Source: Sphagnum compactum
Lineage: Eukaryota; Bryophyta; Sphagnopsida; Sphagnales
Reading direction: 5' to 3'
Length of the DNA: 64,000 nt
NCBI GenBank assembly: GCA_965153455.1
Contig: OZ234493.1
Location: 14,560,213-14,624,212 of the forward strand
The position numbers were made by a program, and so were the translations under genes. Each line of letters begins with the position of its first letter. The first letter of the stretch is position 1. Below are positions 61,561 through 64,000 of the stretch, piece by piece. Under the pieces are notes generated by a model that saw nothing but the letters and a program-made list of their open reading frames with translations, was not told the DNA's origin and ran no database searches.

Positions 61561-64000
61561 GTGGTTGGGACTTATGGACCATGCTAGTTGTCATCTAGAA
61601 TAATCAACCTAGCTATGGTGGGCATCATTGTGTACATATGCCACCAAAAAGAAGGGGCACCTATTCTTTTCAAGATTCAATTCCCATCACTACAAGTTTT
61701 GAGGATAAGGTGGACCAAGGTGAACACGGGTTTAGGTCCTTTGGAAATTTAAATTTAGTCCCAAGAAAAAAAATTGGAATGTCCAAATTTGGCAATTTAT
61801 TTTTTTCATTATTTGAATAGTTTGGAGTTTTTACTTTTGATTTCAAATAAGGTGAACTAGGTTTTGGTCCCCTTATGGTGACCAAAATTTAAATCTCTAT
61901 AAAATTAATAATAAATAATAAAAATCATTTATACTTGCAAAATGAAAAAACATCATTTTGAGAATGTTGAGTCAAATCATCGTTGACCACATTAAATGAC
62001 ATTTCAAACATGATGCCAATATGAAAATTGATGTAAATTTGGTGTATGTTAACAACCCTAACAACTATGTAAACATGGTGCATCATGTTTATTTTAACAA
62101 TCTTAGTGGTAATCCATAATCATGTTCATTTTCCTTGCCAACATATATCATCAATTATCATTTAATTTTTTCCATATCAAACATTTAAAAAGAAGAATTT
62201 TGAATCTAGCATGGTTATATTAAGGGGTCCAACAAATGTGATTCTTAAATTTGGACATTAAGATCTTTGTTCAATTTTATGTTGTGAACTTGAAATTACA
62301 AAAGATAAAACAATCTTAATGAAATAAATATGGGCATAATAGTTAGTAAAACACATGTGTTAATAGAATGGATCTTGTTTGGGTAGTATTTAGATGTGGT
62401 GTAGAGTCCACCAACATTGAGTAAATAGATGATATTCGAACAAACAAATTAGTAGAAGAAATATTTTTGCACATTTTAACAATGATATATAAATTCACAC
62501 ATTGCACACACACATGCACACCTTTCATTCATTTTGTTGTAGTTAAACAATGTAAAGAATATGCATTGAAATAGATAACTTAAATATGAACACATTGTGT
62601 GGATAGCCTTTAAAACACTATTTGACATGTTCACCAATGTTCCAATGCAATGGTTTTGTTTTTTCCCCATTTTGTTGTGTAATGGTTTTGCTTTCTCCCA
62701 TGTTCTCCATATCTATTTTGGGGCATTTCATGTTATAAAATCAAATAATCCTTCGTAGATTCTAAATGTCTCATTTTCAACACACTAACAACATGCAATG
62801 GTTTTCTTTTCTCCCATGTTCTCAAGATCTATATTGGGGCATTTCGTGTCATGAAAGCAAATAATCTTTCATATCTATTCTAGAGGCCTCATCTTGAATG
62901 CGCTAAATAAAAATTTTAAGCATTGCAAGTCTTTACATAAAAATCTTGTTCACAAAGCATCTTATCTCATCATAAGCATAGTGATATGACAAAATTGAAG
63001 ATGGACTATCAATGTTAAATTAAGGACATGTATTATCCTTCTACTAATACAAAACATTCCTTTATTTCTATCTTAAGTTTAAAAATTGGTTTTTTTTATT
63101 TTTTTAATTTTTTTTATGGTCCAAATTGATGGTATACAACACCCTTTTTTTTCCAAGGAAGAGAACCTTTTCCAAGGGAATCCTTGGACCAAAATGTTGA
63201 ATAGCATGGTGAAGTAAAACAAAAAAGAATCAAAACTTACATCTCACTTCATTTGTATGGGCATCTACAAGGATAATCATGTAGGATCCTCATTTGCGTT
63301 ATACATTACATCATAATGTCAAAAATAGAATGAACAAGGTTTGACTTTAAGGACAAGCACATTTTTATGAGTTCAATAGAAACCAAATCACTTTTAATAG
63401 CATCCAACTTGCACATGATTCCTTTCTCTCTCTCTATGGATGAATATATGTCATGATACATAACACAATTCTTTTTGAATTAGGAAAGGACTTTATTTAA
63501 ATGAATCAAAAAATGGTGAAAGAAACAAAAAAGGAATATACAAGAAGACTACTTTTGCTTTATCTTTTTGGGGTTGAAACCCTAAACATGTTAAGATGTA
63601 CTAAAAGTCACAAACCATCTCCTTTATTGTATACCTTTACTAGTCTTACTTCACCATACACATGGATACAAAGTCAATGATATTAATGGTTTTAAATAAA
63701 TGGTGGTCTAAGCTATTGTAGTTTAAAATATTTGACAATTTTTAAATTTGATATGACATCAAATATAGGAATCCTATAAAGAGTATGTCCTTTTAGGTCT
63801 AGATAATACATTTTAACTAGTTTGAAACCTTTGCCAAAAAAAATGTAAAAGTAAGATTTTAAAACTTCGCTAAATATACAAATTTTTGGATAAGTTTATT
63901 AGGTGCCATGATAATTTGGACGGGAAAACAATTCGAAATTTGATTTGTGATAATCCCAATTATTCAAATTGTTAGAATTAGCAAGTTTATGATTGTATGA
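61561..64000. other. AT-rich DNA upstream of the P450 gene; no gene seen
   Basis: Short ORFs only, no domain recognised. A phrase of about 50 bp (GGTTTTGCTTTCTCCCATGT / GGTTTTCTTTTCTCCCATGT followed by a conserved stretch with TATTGGGGCATTTC) occurs at about 62,680 and 62,800, a diverged tandem duplication with a spacing near 118 bp. Confidence 0.4.

Overview
This is nuclear DNA from a land plant. Genes have GT-AG introns, the encoded proteins belong to plant families, and interstitial CCCTAAA telomere-type repeats are present. A captured mitochondrial cox1 start reads [11 protein letters not shown], which from memory is bryophyte-like, so a moss, liverwort or another seedless plant is my best guess (inference).

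Layout. Positions 1-10,500 are a gene-bearing strip: a plastid-type START/COQ10-like lipid-binding protein (2,556-4,095, +), an F-box protein (5,907-7,325, +) and an SGF11-type SAGA deubiquitination-module subunit (8,447-9,412, -). From 10,600 to 17,069 lies AT-rich degenerate transposon DNA with a recognisable dead hAT-like transposase (about 13,090-14,350). From 17,070 to 44,879 there is a three-level nested transposon. The outer CACTA element (17,070-44,879, TSD TTT) was invaded by a 25.1-kb CACTA element (18,880-44,005, TSD TTA). That element was invaded in turn by a 6.2-kb near-perfect palindrome (33,683-39,838, TSD GCAAT, termini TG...CA). The 25-kb CACTA carries broken copies of host genes: an E2 ubiquitin-conjugating enzyme, a UDP-rhamnose synthase, a GH3 beta-glucan exohydrolase fragment and unidentified pieces. 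It also carries an En/Spm-type (Transposase_24-like) multi-exon gene and a telomere-repeat/G-box satellite near its right end. The palindrome has two 2,542-bp arms, each with an intact 137-aa ORF containing an EAR-like LDLNV motif. They flank a 1,072-bp loop that contains the first 82 codons of mitochondrial cox1.

To the right, 44,880-52,300 holds a Helitron (46,981-47,767) and a third CACTA element (48,513-50,361, TSD AAA) in AT-rich DNA. An acylphosphatase gene follows (52,329-53,774, +). After a gene-free stretch with a perfect 40-bp hairpin comes an apparently intact three-exon cytochrome P450 (59,345-61,332, -).

The host genes do not form a pathway; they are independent housekeeping or specialised genes. 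The most unusual object is the palindromic element with mitochondrial DNA in its loop, sitting in an intron of a transposon gene. If transcribed, it would fold into a 2.5-kb double-stranded RNA. Coordinates, repeat arms and exon phases were worked out by eye. Family assignments rest on remembered conserved motifs, not on database searches.
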